From Oscillospiraceae bacterium (GTDB taxonomy: Bacteria > Bacillota > Clostridia > Oscillospirales > Oscillospiraceae), in NCBI GenBank assembly GCA_017458025.1, contig JAFTGG010000066.1, forward strand, positions 1 to 15,090: DNA of 15,090 nt, read 5' to 3'. The translations under genes and the position numbers were made by a program. Of the stretch, positions 1-6,291 are shown in pieces (position 1 is the first letter of the stretch; the number at the start of each line of letters is the position of its first letter). The notes under the pieces were generated by a model. That model ran no database searches and was not told where the DNA came from. It saw only the letters and a program-made list of their open reading frames with translations.

Positions 1-131
1 ACTGCCTGTGGAGCATCGCGCAAAAGCTGCTCGGCAGCGGCAGGCTCTGGGGCACACTGTATGAGCTGAACAAGGATCAGATCAAGGACCCGGCGCTCAT
101 CAACATTGGCCAGGTGCTCAGGACCAGATAA
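1..131 (+). CDS. C-terminal end of a LysM-domain protein (5' end outside the window)
   Basis: An open frame entering from the left edge (codons in phase from base 3) ends at TAA 129-131. Its last 42 residues read like the second half of a LysM module: a Leu-Trp-Ser-Ile-Ala-Gln helix, a Trp followed by Tyr-Glu-Leu-Asn-Lys, and an Asn-Ile-Gly-Gln-Val-Leu ending in Arg-Thr-Arg. The pattern of a helix, then N-x-x-x-I-x-(D)P, then I-x-x-G-Q-x-L is the classic LysM peptidoglycan/chitin-binding fold. LysM proteins usually sit at the cell surface or in the spore coat. The N-terminal part, which would show whether this is a hydrolase, a spore protein or a phage-tail-like protein, lies outside the window. 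The gene ends at the hairpin just downstream. Family is fairly sure; role is unknown. Confidence 0.7.
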   Translation, partial: CLWSIAQKLLGSGRLWGTLYELNKDQIKDPALINIGQVLRTR

Positions 132-143
132 AGAACATATTGC

Positions 144-189
144 AAAAAGGGCGCGCCGCAGAAGAAAAATTCTGCGGCGCATCCTTTTT
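144..189. terminator. Bidirectional intrinsic terminator between the LysM gene and recR
   Basis: A perfect 10-bp GC-rich stem pairs 153-162 with 171-180 around an 8-base A-rich loop. Outside a 2-base mismatch the pairing continues as aaaaagg (144-150) with ccttttt (183-189). Read on the plus strand it ends in a T-run and can stop the LysM transcript. Read on the minus strand it also ends in a T-run and can stop the rpe-recR transcript, so it serves both converging units. Confidence 0.85.
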
Positions 190-204
190 ATATTTATATC
201 ACTT

Positions 205-804
205 TTATATCTCTCTGCGCCCTTCCAGCGCCCGCATCAGCGTCGCGTCGTCGGCGAACTCAAGGTGTCCGCCGACCGGAATACCGTAGGCGAGGCGCGT
301 GACCTTGACGTCGAACGGCCGCAGCAGCCGCGCGAGATACATTGCCGTCGCTTCGCCCTCTGTGTCGGGGTTCGTCGCCATGATGACCTCGCTGACGCCG
401 CCCTTGGCGACACGCTCGACAAGGGTTTTGATCTCCAGATCGTCGGGACCGACATGGTTCATCGGCGAGATGACGCCGTGGAGCACATGGTAGCGGCCGG
501 AGAACTCGCGCGCGCGTTCAATGGCGACCACGTCGCGCGGGTCGGCGACCACGCAGATGACCGATTCGTCGCGCTTGGGCGACGAGCAGATCGGGCACAG
601 CCCGCCGTCGGTCAGGTTGCGGCAGACGGGACAGAACGTGACCGTTTTCTTCGCCGTCACGATGGCGTCGGCGAACTTTTGCGCCTCGCCCTCGTCCAGG
701 CTCAGGACGTGGAACGCGAGGCGCTGCGCGCTCTTGCTTCCGACGCCCGGCAGCCGCGCGAACTGCTCGACCAGCGCCTCCAGCGCCGCGGGAAAATACT
801 CCAT
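205..804 (-). CDS. recR: Recombination mediator protein RecR
   Basis: RecR works with RecF and RecO in the cytoplasm to load RecA onto single-stranded DNA gaps. The 199-residue length is normal for the family. In order it shows an N-terminal helix-hairpin-helix (about residues 16-34, with LPGVGSKSAQR), a four-cysteine zinc finger (C58, C61, C70, C73), and a Toprim domain from about residue 80 containing VVADPRDV and the ATNPDTEGEAT loop. It starts at ATG 804-802, with GGAGG (815-819 on the complement) a normal distance upstream. It follows rpe on the same strand after 66 bases with no clear promoter or terminator between, so it is probably cotranscribed with rpe and ends at the shared terminator at 144-189. 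In many Firmicutes recR follows dnaX and ybaB; that linkage is absent here. Confidence 0.96.
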   Translation of the reverse strand: MEYFPAALEALVEQFARLPGVGSKSAQRLAFHVLSLDEGEAQKFADAIVTAKKTVTFCPVCRNLTDGGLCPICSSPKRDESVICVVADPRDVVAIERAREFSGRYHVLHGVISPMNHVGPDDLEIKTLVERVAKGGVSEVIMATNPDTEGEATAMYLARLLRPFDVKVTRLAYGIPVGGHLEFADDATLMRALEGRREI

Positions 805-870
805 CGGTTGTCAACCTCCAAGAAAAGCGTAGATGCGCCCGCGGAGCCGAAGCGTCCGGTACGGCGCCGC

Positions 871-1515
871 TCAGCCGCGCAGCAGGGCAATGCGCGCGGG
901 GATATCCTCCGCGCCGTAGACCGCGCTGCCGGCGACGAGCACGTTCGCGCCCGCCTCGACGCAGACGTCGCGCGTCGCGGGGCCGACGCCGCCGTCGACC
1001 TCCAGCTCGCAGCAGAGTCCTCGCCCGTCGATCCACTCGCGGATCTGAGCGACCTTCGGCATCATGTCCGCCATAAACGACTGCCCGCCGAAGCCCGGCT
1101 CCACCGTCATGACCAGCACGATGTCGCAATCGTCCAGAAACGGCAGCACCGCATTCGCGGGGGTCTTGGGCTTGACGACCACGCCCGCCTTTTTGCCCTT
1201 GGCGTGGATTTTCGCGAGCGCCTCGCGGGTGTTTTCCTCCGTGTCCGACTCGACATGGCAGGTGATGATGTCCGCGCCCGCGTCGCAGAACTTTTCGACA
1301 TAGCGTACCGGACGGTCGATCATCAGGTGCACGTCCAGCGGCAGCGCCGTCGTCGGGCGGATCGCCTTGACGACGGGAATGCCGATGGTGATGTTCGGCA
1401 CGAACAGCCCGTCCATCACGTCGACGTGGACGTAGTCGGCAGACGCGATCTTTTCAATGTCGCGCGCGAGGTTCGCGAAGTCGGCGGAGAGGATCGAGGG
1501 AGAGATCTTGACCAT
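871..1515 (-). CDS. rpe: Ribulose-phosphate 3-epimerase
   Basis: This cytoplasmic TIM-barrel enzyme interconverts ribulose-5-phosphate and xylulose-5-phosphate in the pentose phosphate pathway. The 214-residue protein is full length. The family's metal and catalytic residues are visible: S7, H30 and D32 in the strand HVDVMDG, H63 in LDVHLM, and D174 in EVDGG. The flexible MTVEPGFGGQ loop and the C-terminal phosphate-binding GSAVYG are also present. A GGGAGG ribosome site lies upstream of ATG 1515-1513. It is the first gene of a two-gene minus-strand unit with recR. It often sits with rsgA and a thiamine pyrophosphokinase in Firmicutes, but neither is next to it here. Function is secure from sequence. 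Confidence 0.97.
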   Translation of the reverse strand: MVKISPSILSADFANLARDIEKIASADYVHVDVMDGLFVPNITIGIPVVKAIRPTTALPLDVHLMIDRPVRYVEKFCDAGADIITCHVESDTEENTREALAKIHAKGKKAGVVVKPKTPANAVLPFLDDCDIVLVMTVEPGFGGQSFMADMMPKVAQIREWIDGRGLCCELEVDGGVGPATRDVCVEAGANVLVAGSAVYGAEDIPARIALLRG

Positions 1516-1550
1516 GACATAGCGCCTCCCGTTTCAAAATTTCGCAATAT

Positions 1551-1579
1551 ATTGTAGCAGATAGGCAATATAAAAGCAA
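1551..1579 (-). promoter_or_regulatory. Possible promoter of rpe-recR
   Basis: On the minus strand a good -10 box TACAAT (1551-1556) is preceded, at a 17-base spacer, by a weak -35 TTGCTT (1574-1579). It lies 36 bases upstream of the rpe start. The -35 element falls in the lower stem of the terminator of the preceding bioY unit. The -10 is convincing; the -35 is poor. Confidence 0.45.
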
Positions 1580-1606
1580 GCGGCGGTTTATCCAACCGCC
1601 GCTTGC
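1571..1606 (-). terminator. Intrinsic terminator of the bioY-DUF1284 unit
   Basis: A perfect 13-bp stem pairs 1576-1588 with 1594-1606 around a 5-base loop, followed on the minus strand by TTTTATATT. The hairpin includes the last codons and stop codon of the DUF1284 gene, so the coding end and the terminator overlap. Confidence 0.85.
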
Positions 1607-1974
1607 GAGCAGATATCGTACCATTGACAGTCGCCGCAGACCTCGCAGAGCCGTCCCGCGTCGAGGATACGCTCGCGTACGAGCGCGCGCAGCGCCGACC
1701 AGCGCAGGGTTTCGCCGGCGTTGAGGCCGGTCAGCCGCAGGACGCCCGCGTCGTACCGCGCGGTCTTCTCCGCGCTGTCGCAGACGCCGCCGTTGTTATG
1801 CGGACAGCTCCGGCAGACGCCGTCGGCGGCGCCGCGCAGCGTCAGGAGAGGGTCTGACGCGCGCAGCGCGCCGACGAGTTCCGCCATGTTGTCGACAAAC
1901 GCAGGGGAATAGCCCTTGCCTTGAAAAAACTCCACACAGAGCGCGTGGTGCGCGCGCAACTCAGAGATGGACAT
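1588..1974 (-). CDS. DUF1284-family cysteine-rich protein
   Basis: The 128-residue product opens with the hallmark of the DUF1284 family: RAHHALC near the N-terminus (residues 7-13), then GKGYS and F-x-x-N-M. No biochemical role is established for the family that I can name. Two cysteine clusters stand out: C54-x2-C57-x7-C65, and C110-x2-C113-x2-C116-x5-C122 near the C-terminus. Such spacing suggests an iron-sulfur or other metal site, which is inference. There is no signal peptide or membrane segment, so it is probably cytoplasmic. Its ATG (1974-1972) lies inside the end of bioY, a 14-base overlap in a different frame, which suggests translational coupling. Because it would be transcribed from the biotin-controlled promoter, a link with biotin supply is possible but unproven. 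Confidence 0.85.
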   Translation of the reverse strand: MSISELRAHHALCVEFFQGKGYSPAFVDNMAELVGALRASDPLLTLRGAADGVCRSCPHNNGGVCDSAEKTARYDAGVLRLTGLNAGETLRWSALRALVRERILDAGRLCEVCGDCQWYDICSQAAVG

Positions 1975-2533
1975 GCTTTTTGAGCATTGCGCCGAGGCAC
2001 CATGCCAGCGCGAGCTTGGCGAGGTCGGGAATGATGAACGGCAGCACGCACCAGCCGAGCGCGGTCGCGAGGCCGACAGGACCGGCCTGGCGCGCGTAGA
2101 CGACCATAAACCACGCCGTGCCGAAGGCGTAGCAGACGATCAGGCCCAGCACCAGCGTCCCGATTTGCAGCGCGCCCTTGCCCTCGATGAAGCGCTCCAA
2201 CACCCAATAGAGGAGGGCGCTGAACAGGAAGCCGATGATGTAGCCGCCCGTCGTGCCGAACAGGACGCCGACGCCGCTCATGAACTGCGCGAACACCGGC
2301 AGCCCGACCGCGCCGAGCAGAATGTAGGTCAGAATGGTGAAAAACCCGCGTTTGCCGCCGAGCAGCAGCAGAATGAGGAACACCGCGAAGGTTTGGAGCG
2401 TGAACGGCGCGAGCGGCGCGGGCGCGGGGATCGAGATCCACGAGCAGACCGCCATCAGCGCGGCGCAGACGGCAATGTAAACAAGCTCGGTGGTTGACAA
2501 GGATCTCTTGCCGGATACTGTAGCTTCGGACAT
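1961..2533 (-). CDS. bioY: Biotin transporter BioY (ECF S-component)
   Basis: BioY is the membrane protein that captures biotin for an energy-coupling-factor transporter. The 190-residue product has about six hydrophobic segments. It carries family features such as the SIPAPAPLAPFTLQTF stretch after the first helix, LLLLGGKRGF, and the FGTTGGYIIGFLFSALL region. The chosen start is ATG 2533-2531, preceded by a strong AAAGGAG at 7-8 bases. An open frame reaching back to 2860 is not used, because it would run through the promoter and into the rubrerythrin gene. No EcfA/EcfA'/EcfT genes lie nearby, so it must share a module encoded elsewhere or act alone. The promoter carries a BirA-type operator, so expression should rise when biotin is scarce. 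Confidence 0.95.
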   Translation of the reverse strand: MSEATVSGKRSLSTTELVYIAVCAALMAVCSWISIPAPAPLAPFTLQTFAVFLILLLLGGKRGFFTILTYILLGAVGLPVFAQFMSGVGVLFGTTGGYIIGFLFSALLYWVLERFIEGKGALQIGTLVLGLIVCYAFGTAWFMVVYARQAGPVGLATALGWCVLPFIIPDLAKLALAWCLGAMLKKHVHL

Positions 2534-2573
2534 GGTTGTGATCTCCTTTTGACGATTGCGATTTGATACTACC

Positions 2574-2602
2574 CTTATACTACGGTTTCGGCGAATTGTC
2601 AA
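2574..2602 (-). promoter_or_regulatory. bioY promoter
   Basis: On the minus strand a perfect -35 TTGACA (2597-2602) and a -10 TATAAG (2574-2579) are separated by exactly 17 bases, about 40 bases before the bioY start codon. The -35 hexamer lies inside one half of the BirA-type operator, which gives a direct way for the repressor to exclude RNA polymerase. Confidence 0.85.
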
Positions 2603-2628
2603 CCACAAAATGCAAAAAAGGTTTACTA
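2596..2628. promoter_or_regulatory. BirA-type biotin operator over the bioY -35 box
   Basis: Two inverted half-sites, TTGTCAACC (2596-2604) and GGTTTACTA (2620-2628), are separated by exactly 15 bases. The known Firmicutes BirA pattern is TTGTWAACC, a spacer of about 15, then GGTTWACAA, so each half differs by one base. The right half also begins a perfect 16-bp palindrome (2620-2635), adding a third half-site. Binding of biotinyl-AMP-loaded BirA would cover the -35 box. The regulator gene is not in the window; the match is to a known consensus, not to data for this organism. Confidence 0.8.
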
Positions 2629-2687
2629 GTAAACCCCGAAAAACGCGGACAGCAAAAATTTTGAGGTTGCTCATAGGCAACAATCGC

Positions 2688-2716
2688 TTGCAAAAGACCG
2701 TGGCGCATGATATACT
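2688..2716 (+). promoter_or_regulatory. Promoter of the rubrerythrin cassette
   Basis: A -35 TTGCAA (2688-2693) and a -10 TATACT (2711-2716) have a 17-base spacer and lie about 46 bases before the rubrerythrin start. Just upstream is a small inverted repeat, GTTGC (2666-2670) and GCAAC (2677-2681), a possible regulator site. No PerR-box match was seen. The unit diverges from bioY. Confidence 0.75.
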
Positions 2717-2762
2717 GCGGACACAAGCGCAGACTTGAAAAAATCTACAGGAGGATATCAGC

Positions 2763-3350
2763 ATGAAGAAATGGGTATGTTCCGTTTGCGGATACATCTT
2801 TGAGGGGGAGAATCCCCCTGAGCAGTGCCCCATCTGCAAAGCCCCCGCGGACAAGTTCAATGAGAAGAAAGAGGGCGAGACCCTCGCCGCCGAGCACGTT
2901 TACGGCGTCTATGACAAGTTTGTCAAAGACAACAAGGACGTTCCCGAGGCGGACAAGCAGTACATGCTCGAACAGCTCAAGGCCATGTTCCACGGCGAGT
3001 GCAGCGAGGTCGGTATGTATCTCTGCATGGCGCGCGTCGCGATCCGTGAGGGCTATCCCGAGATTGGCGCGTACTGGGAGAAGGCGGCTTGGGAAGAGGC
3101 CGAGCATGCCGCGATGTTTGCCGAGCTGCTGGGCGCCGAGCTGGAGCCGAGCATGACCGACAGCACGAAGAAGAACCTCGAATGGCGCGTGGACGCGGAG
3201 TTCGGCGCGACGAAGGGCCGCTTCGATCTCGCCGCCTGCGCGAAGAAGAACAACATCGACCCGATCCACGACGCGGTGCATGAAATCGGGCGTGACGAGG
3301 CGCGCCACTGCCGCGCGTTCAAGGGCCTGCTGGACAGATACTTTAAGTAA
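2763..3350 (+). CDS. Reverse-type rubrerythrin (rubredoxin domain N-terminal)
   Basis: Rubrerythrins are cytoplasmic diiron peroxidases that protect anaerobes by reducing hydrogen peroxide with electrons from NADH via rubredoxin-type carriers. The 195-residue product begins with a rubredoxin-like knuckle (C6-x2-C9 and C22-x2-C25). It continues with a four-helix ferritin-like domain showing iron-binding helices around [10 protein letters not shown], an E-x2-H motif in EEAEHAAMF, and a second in [10 protein letters not shown]. Having the rubredoxin domain first is the 'reverse' arrangement known from clostridia, where the protein supports oxygen and peroxide tolerance. The start has AGGAGG 7-8 bases upstream. 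It is the first gene of a plus-strand cassette with a DUF4177 protein and a rubredoxin, which could be its electron donor. Confidence 0.93.
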   Translation: MKKWVCSVCGYIFEGENPPEQCPICKAPADKFNEKKEGETLAAEHVYGVYDKFVKDNKDVPEADKQYMLEQLKAMFHGECSEVGMYLCMARVAIREGYPEIGAYWEKAAWEEAEHAAMFAELLGAELEPSMTDSTKKNLEWRVDAEFGATKGRFDLAACAKKNNIDPIHDAVHEIGRDEARHCRAFKGLLDRYFK

Positions 3351-3358
3351 GCGTCGAG

Positions 3359-3544
3359 ATGTCGAAAATGGTCTACAAGGTCGATTCCTTCGGCTGTACG
3401 TTTTCCACGAGAGGAAAGTTCACTGCACAGCTTCAAGAGATCATCGATAAATATGCCGCCGACGGCTGGAAGCTTCATTCCTACGAGACGCCCGGCGCGA
3501 TCGGCGAGCTTTGCGTAGTCGTTTTCTACAAGGAAATTGAGTAA
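3359..3544 (+). CDS. Small DUF4177-like protein
   Basis: The 61-residue product begins [12 protein letters not shown] and has a central amphipathic helix ([16 protein letters not shown]), followed by KLHSYETPG and a hydrophobic strand ELCVVVFYK. This beta-helix-beta layout with the D-G-W-x-L-x-S motif is typical of DUF4177 proteins. No molecular function is known for that family that I can name. It starts only 8 bases after the rubrerythrin stop with little Shine-Dalgarno sequence, so it probably depends on coupling to the upstream gene. A second ATG at 3368 is possible but less likely. It sits between rubrerythrin and rubredoxin, so a role in that peroxide-reducing unit is suggested by position only. 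Confidence 0.8.
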   Translation: MSKMVYKVDSFGCTFSTRGKFTAQLQEIIDKYAADGWKLHSYETPGAIGELCVVVFYKEIE

Positions 3545-3560
3545 AAAGGAGGACGCACAA

Positions 3561-3713
3561 ATGAAATACGTTTGCCCCTGCGGCTATGAGTACGACCCCG
3601 CCGTCGGCGATCCCGACAGCGGCATCGCTCCCGGCACCCCGTTCGAGGCGATCCCCGACGATTGGGTCTGCCCGGTCTGCGGTCTGAGCAAGAGCGACTT
3701 CGTCCCCGCGTAA
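3561..3713 (+). CDS. Rubredoxin with a Cys-X-Cys first metal loop
   Basis: Rubredoxins are small one-iron electron carriers. This 50-residue protein shows the family core: [20 protein letters not shown], an F-E-x-I-P-D-D-W segment, and CPVCG near the C-terminus (C37-x2-C40). The first loop reads V-C5-P-C7-G-Y, one residue shorter than the usual C-x2-C-G-Y, so the iron site should be somewhat strained or altered. The codons are TGC CCC TGC with the frame intact on both sides, so this is an in-frame difference. A strong AAAGGAGG (3545-3552) sits 8 bases before ATG 3561. As the last gene of the cassette it probably passes electrons to the reverse rubrerythrin. It ends at the terminator at 3726-3755. 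Confidence 0.93.
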   Translation: MKYVCPCGYEYDPAVGDPDSGIAPGTPFEAIPDDWVCPVCGLSKSDFVPA

Positions 3714-3725
3714 GCAGCGACTGAG

Positions 3726-3755
3726 AAAGAGTGAGGCGTGAGCCTCACTCTTTTT
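3726..3755 (+). terminator. Intrinsic terminator of the rubrerythrin cassette
   Basis: A perfect 12-bp stem pairs 3726-3737 with 3742-3753 around the loop GTGA, ending in five T residues (3751-3755). It lies 12 bases after the rubredoxin stop codon. Confidence 0.9.
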
Positions 3756-3778
3756 GTGCATTTTGCTTAATTTTTATG

Positions 3779-3807
3779 TAGACAAACCTCACGCCTTGTG
3801 CTATACT
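3779..3807 (+). promoter_or_regulatory. deoC-deoD-kinase promoter
   Basis: A -35 TAGACA (3779-3784) and a -10 TATACT (3802-3807) are separated by 17 bases, about 38 bases before the deoC start. No clear DeoR or catabolite-responsive (cre) site was recognised next to it. Confidence 0.75.
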
Positions 3808-3845
3808 GTCCATAATATACACGAATTTACAAGGAGGAGATTCCC

Positions 3846-4520
3846 ATGAATGTTCAAGAGATCCTGCGTCATGTCGACCACACGCTGCTCGCGCAGGGCG
3901 CGACCTGGGACGAGATCAGGCAGATCTGCGACGACGGCATGAAGTACGGCTGCGCGTCGGTCTGTATCCCGCAGAGCTATGTCAATCGCGCGTCTCGCTA
4001 CATTGCCGCGGCCTGGCGCGAAAAGGGCAGTTGGCTGCCGGTGTGCACCGTCATCGGCTTCCCGAACGGCTACAGCCCCACCACCATCAAGTGCCTCGAA
4101 GCGGGCAACTCCGTCGCCGACGGCGCGGGCGAGATCGACATGGTCGTCAACGTCGGCTGGGTCAAGGACGGGCTGTACGACCTCGTCGAAAAAGAGATCA
4201 ACGAGATCAAGGTCGCCTGCCGCGGCCGCGTGCTCAAGGTCATTATCGAGACGTGCCTGCTCACCGACGAGGAGAAGATCAGGCTCTGCGAGGTCGTGTC
4301 GCGCTCGAACGCGGACTATATCAAGACCTCGACCGGCTTTGCCGGCGGCGGCGCGACCCGCGAGGACGTCAAGCTGATGGTGGAGCACTGCAAGGGCAAG
4401 CTCGTCAAGGCGGCGGGCGGCATCGCCAATCTCAAGGACGCGGAGGACTTTCTTGCCCTCGGGGCCGACCGGCTCGGTACGTCGAGGATCGTAAAGGCCG
4501 TCAAGGCTATGGAGAAATAA
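3846..4520 (+). CDS. deoC: Deoxyribose-phosphate aldolase
   Basis: DeoC is a cytoplasmic class I aldolase that splits 2-deoxyribose-5-phosphate into acetaldehyde and glyceraldehyde-3-phosphate, the last step of deoxynucleoside breakdown. The 224-residue protein is full length. The Schiff-base lysine is K160 in DYIKTSTGF, the second active-site lysine is K188 in VKAAGG, and the family segments VCTVIGFPNG, GAGEIDMVVNVG and LKVIIET are present. The C-terminal GADRLGTSR phosphate loop is intact. The start is marked by AAGGAGGAG (3831-3839). It heads a three-gene run with deoD (17-base gap) and a nucleoside kinase (37-base gap), with no terminator between, so an operon is very likely. Confidence 0.97.
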   Translation: MNVQEILRHVDHTLLAQGATWDEIRQICDDGMKYGCASVCIPQSYVNRASRYIAAAWREKGSWLPVCTVIGFPNGYSPTTIKCLEAGNSVADGAGEIDMVVNVGWVKDGLYDLVEKEINEIKVACRGRVLKVIIETCLLTDEEKIRLCEVVSRSNADYIKTSTGFAGGGATREDVKLMVEHCKGKLVKAAGGIANLKDAEDFLALGADRLGTSRIVKAVKAMEK

Positions 4521-4537
4521 GAAGGGGAGAAGAATAT

Positions 4538-5290
4538 ATGGCAACACCGCATAACAGCGCCGAAGCCGGCGCGTTCGCAAAGACCGTATTGATGCCCGGC
4601 GATCCGCTGCGCGCGAAGTTTATCGCCGAGACGTTCCTCGACGACGCGAAGCTCGTCAACAACGTGCGCGGCATTCACGGCTACACCGGCGCCTACAAGG
4701 GCACGCCGGTGAGCGTGATGGCGTCCGGCATGGGCTGCCCGTCCATCGGCATCTACTCTTACGAGCTGTTCACGATGTACGGCGTGGACAACATCATTCG
4801 CATCGGCTCCGCCGGCGCGATCTCTCCCGACCTCAAGCTCCGCGACGTGGTCGCGGGCATGGGCGCGTGCACGAACTCGTCGTTCGCGCGGCAGTACCGC
4901 CTGCCCGGCACGTTCGCGCCGATTTGCAGCTACGAGCTGCTGGCGATGGCGGTCGAGGCGGCGGGGGAGATCGGCGTGCGCATGCCGGTGGGCAACCTGT
5001 TCTCGTCCGACACGTTCTACGACGCGGCGGCGTCCTCGATGGAGTGGGCGAAGATGGGCTGCATGGCGATCGAGATGGAGGCGGCGGCGCTCTACTGCAA
5101 CGCCGCGTACACGCACAAGCGCGCGCTCGCGATCTGCTCGATCTCGGACAGCCTCGTCACCGGCGAGGAGCTGGACGCCGACGAGCGCCAGACCACGTTC
5201 ACCAATATGATGAAGATCGCGCTGGAGGTCGCCGTCAAGGCGACGAAGCTGCCCTCGCTCACGGGCTCGGGCAACGCGGCGAGCAAGTAA
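4538..5290 (+). CDS. deoD: Purine-nucleoside phosphorylase, DeoD type
   Basis: This enzyme splits purine (deoxy)ribonucleosides with phosphate to free base and (deoxy)ribose-1-phosphate. The 250-residue product matches the hexameric DeoD family: phosphate-loop GDPLRAKFIAE near the N-terminus, GMGCPSIGIYSYEL, the arginine in IIRIGSAGAI, the ribose-binding EMEAAALY, and D204 in SISDSL, the position of the base-binding aspartate in the E. coli enzyme. A tail after VAVKATKLP makes it slightly longer than usual. ATG 4538 follows AGGGGAG at about 8 bases; a longer frame reaching upstream runs through deoC and is not used. The product feeds DeoC only after conversion by phosphopentomutase, which is not encoded in this window. 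Confidence 0.96.
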   Translation: MATPHNSAEAGAFAKTVLMPGDPLRAKFIAETFLDDAKLVNNVRGIHGYTGAYKGTPVSVMASGMGCPSIGIYSYELFTMYGVDNIIRIGSAGAISPDLKLRDVVAGMGACTNSSFARQYRLPGTFAPICSYELLAMAVEAAGEIGVRMPVGNLFSSDTFYDAAASSMEWAKMGCMAIEMEAAALYCNAAYTHKRALAICSISDSLVTGEELDADERQTTFTNMMKIALEVAVKATKLPSLTGSGNAASK

Positions 5291-5327
5291 ACGGGATACG
5301 GAAAGCGCACAGGAAAGGAGAAACACC

Positions 5328-6254
5328 ATGCGTGTGATCGACATTGAAGACATCACCGAGGCGATGGAGGACCAAACGGCGTTTGTGCTGCGCTGCGAGG
5401 AGGAGTACAGGGACAAGATCAGCGCCGCCGCGGCGAAGATCCTGCGTAACCGGAAGGAAAAGCCCATTGTCTGCCTGACCGGCCCCTCCGGCTCCGGCAA
5501 GACCACGACGGCGATGCGGCTCAAAATGTACATTGAAAATCTGGGCGTGCCCGTGGGGCTCGTGAGCATGGACAACTTCTTCCTGCCGCTGAATAAGCGC
5601 CCGCCCGAGGCGTCCGACTGGGAGTCGCCCTACTGCGTCGACCGGCAGGGTCTCGCGGACTGCATCCTGCGCCTTGCCGACGGCGAGGACGTGAACGCGC
5701 CGTGGTACGACTTTAAGACCGGCGACATCGGCGGCTACCGCGCGCTGCACGGCGACAAGGACGGCATCATCATCGCCGAGGGCATCCACATGCTCAACCC
5801 GCTGATCCTCGACCTTTTGAAGGGCGAGTATACGGGCGTCTACGTCGCGCCGCGCACGCGCATCATCACGAACGACGACAAGATCGTCGATCCGGAGAAG
5901 CTGCGCGTCGCCCGCCGCATGCTCCGCGACCTGATCGGGCGCGGGCACAGCCTGCGCAGCACCGTCGAGCGCGCGCAGAGCGTCGACCGCGGCGAGATGA
6001 ACTATATCCAGCCGAACAAGGTCAACGCGAGTATCCACATCAACACGTTCCACGACTACGAGCCGTGTATTCTCTCAAAGTACCTGCACGACATTCCGGA
6101 GTTCCACGAGCAGCTCGACGGCGAGTTCATCGAAATGCACGGCCTGACCGACCTGATGAAGGTCGTCAAGTCCGTCCCGCCGCTGACGACGCCCTATGTG
6201 CCGAAGAACTCGCTGGTGCGCGAGTTTGTGGGCGGCAGTATCTTTGAGTACTGA
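5328..6254 (+). CDS. Uridine kinase-like nucleoside kinase
   Basis: The 308-residue protein carries a Walker A P-loop GPSGSGKT (residues 52-59) after a helical extension of about 45 residues. The following kinase core is that of the phosphoribulokinase/uridine kinase family, with GLVSMDNFFLPL after the P-loop (the family's substrate-binding aspartate region), APWYDFKTGDI, and IIIAEGIHMLNP, which fits the Walker B strand. The second half has RRMLRDLIGRG, the usual lid-type arginine stretch of uridine kinases. It would phosphorylate a nucleoside, probably uridine or cytidine, to the monophosphate in the cytoplasm; the exact substrate cannot be read from sequence. It is longer than typical Udk (about 210 residues). 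A good AAAGGAG lies 7 bases before the start. Third gene of the deoC-deoD unit, so salvage and breakdown are expressed together. Confidence 0.85.
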   Translation: MRVIDIEDITEAMEDQTAFVLRCEEEYRDKISAAAAKILRNRKEKPIVCLTGPSGSGKTTTAMRLKMYIENLGVPVGLVSMDNFFLPLNKRPPEASDWESPYCVDRQGLADCILRLADGEDVNAPWYDFKTGDIGGYRALHGDKDGIIIAEGIHMLNPLILDLLKGEYTGVYVAPRTRIITNDDKIVDPEKLRVARRMLRDLIGRGHSLRSTVERAQSVDRGEMNYIQPNKVNASIHINTFHDYEPCILSKYLHDIPEFHEQLDGEFIEMHGLTDLMKVVKSVPPLTTPYVPKNSLVREFVGGSIFEY

Positions 6255-6262
6255 TTTCCGGC

Positions 6263-6291
6263 TTGACAGGGGACAATAAAATCAGTATATT
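6263..6291 (+). promoter_or_regulatory. Strong promoter before the EIIC-type permease gene
   Basis: A perfect -35 TTGACA (6263-6268) and a -10 TATATT (6286-6291) are separated by 17 bases, beginning only 8 bases after the kinase stop codon. The expected start of transcription, near 6297-6299, falls inside the inverted repeat that begins directly after the -10 box. Confidence 0.85.

Noticed and set aside
520..570. RecR Toprim strand reads VVADPRDV, with alanine where some relatives have glutamate.
   Set aside because: RecR is not known to use its Toprim domain catalytically, and this position varies among RecR proteins, so it is not a sign of decay.
2534..2860. Extended bioY reading frame starting at 2860.
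   Set aside because: It runs through the bioY promoter, operator and the rubrerythrin gene, while ATG 2533 has a strong ribosome site and the usual BioY start.
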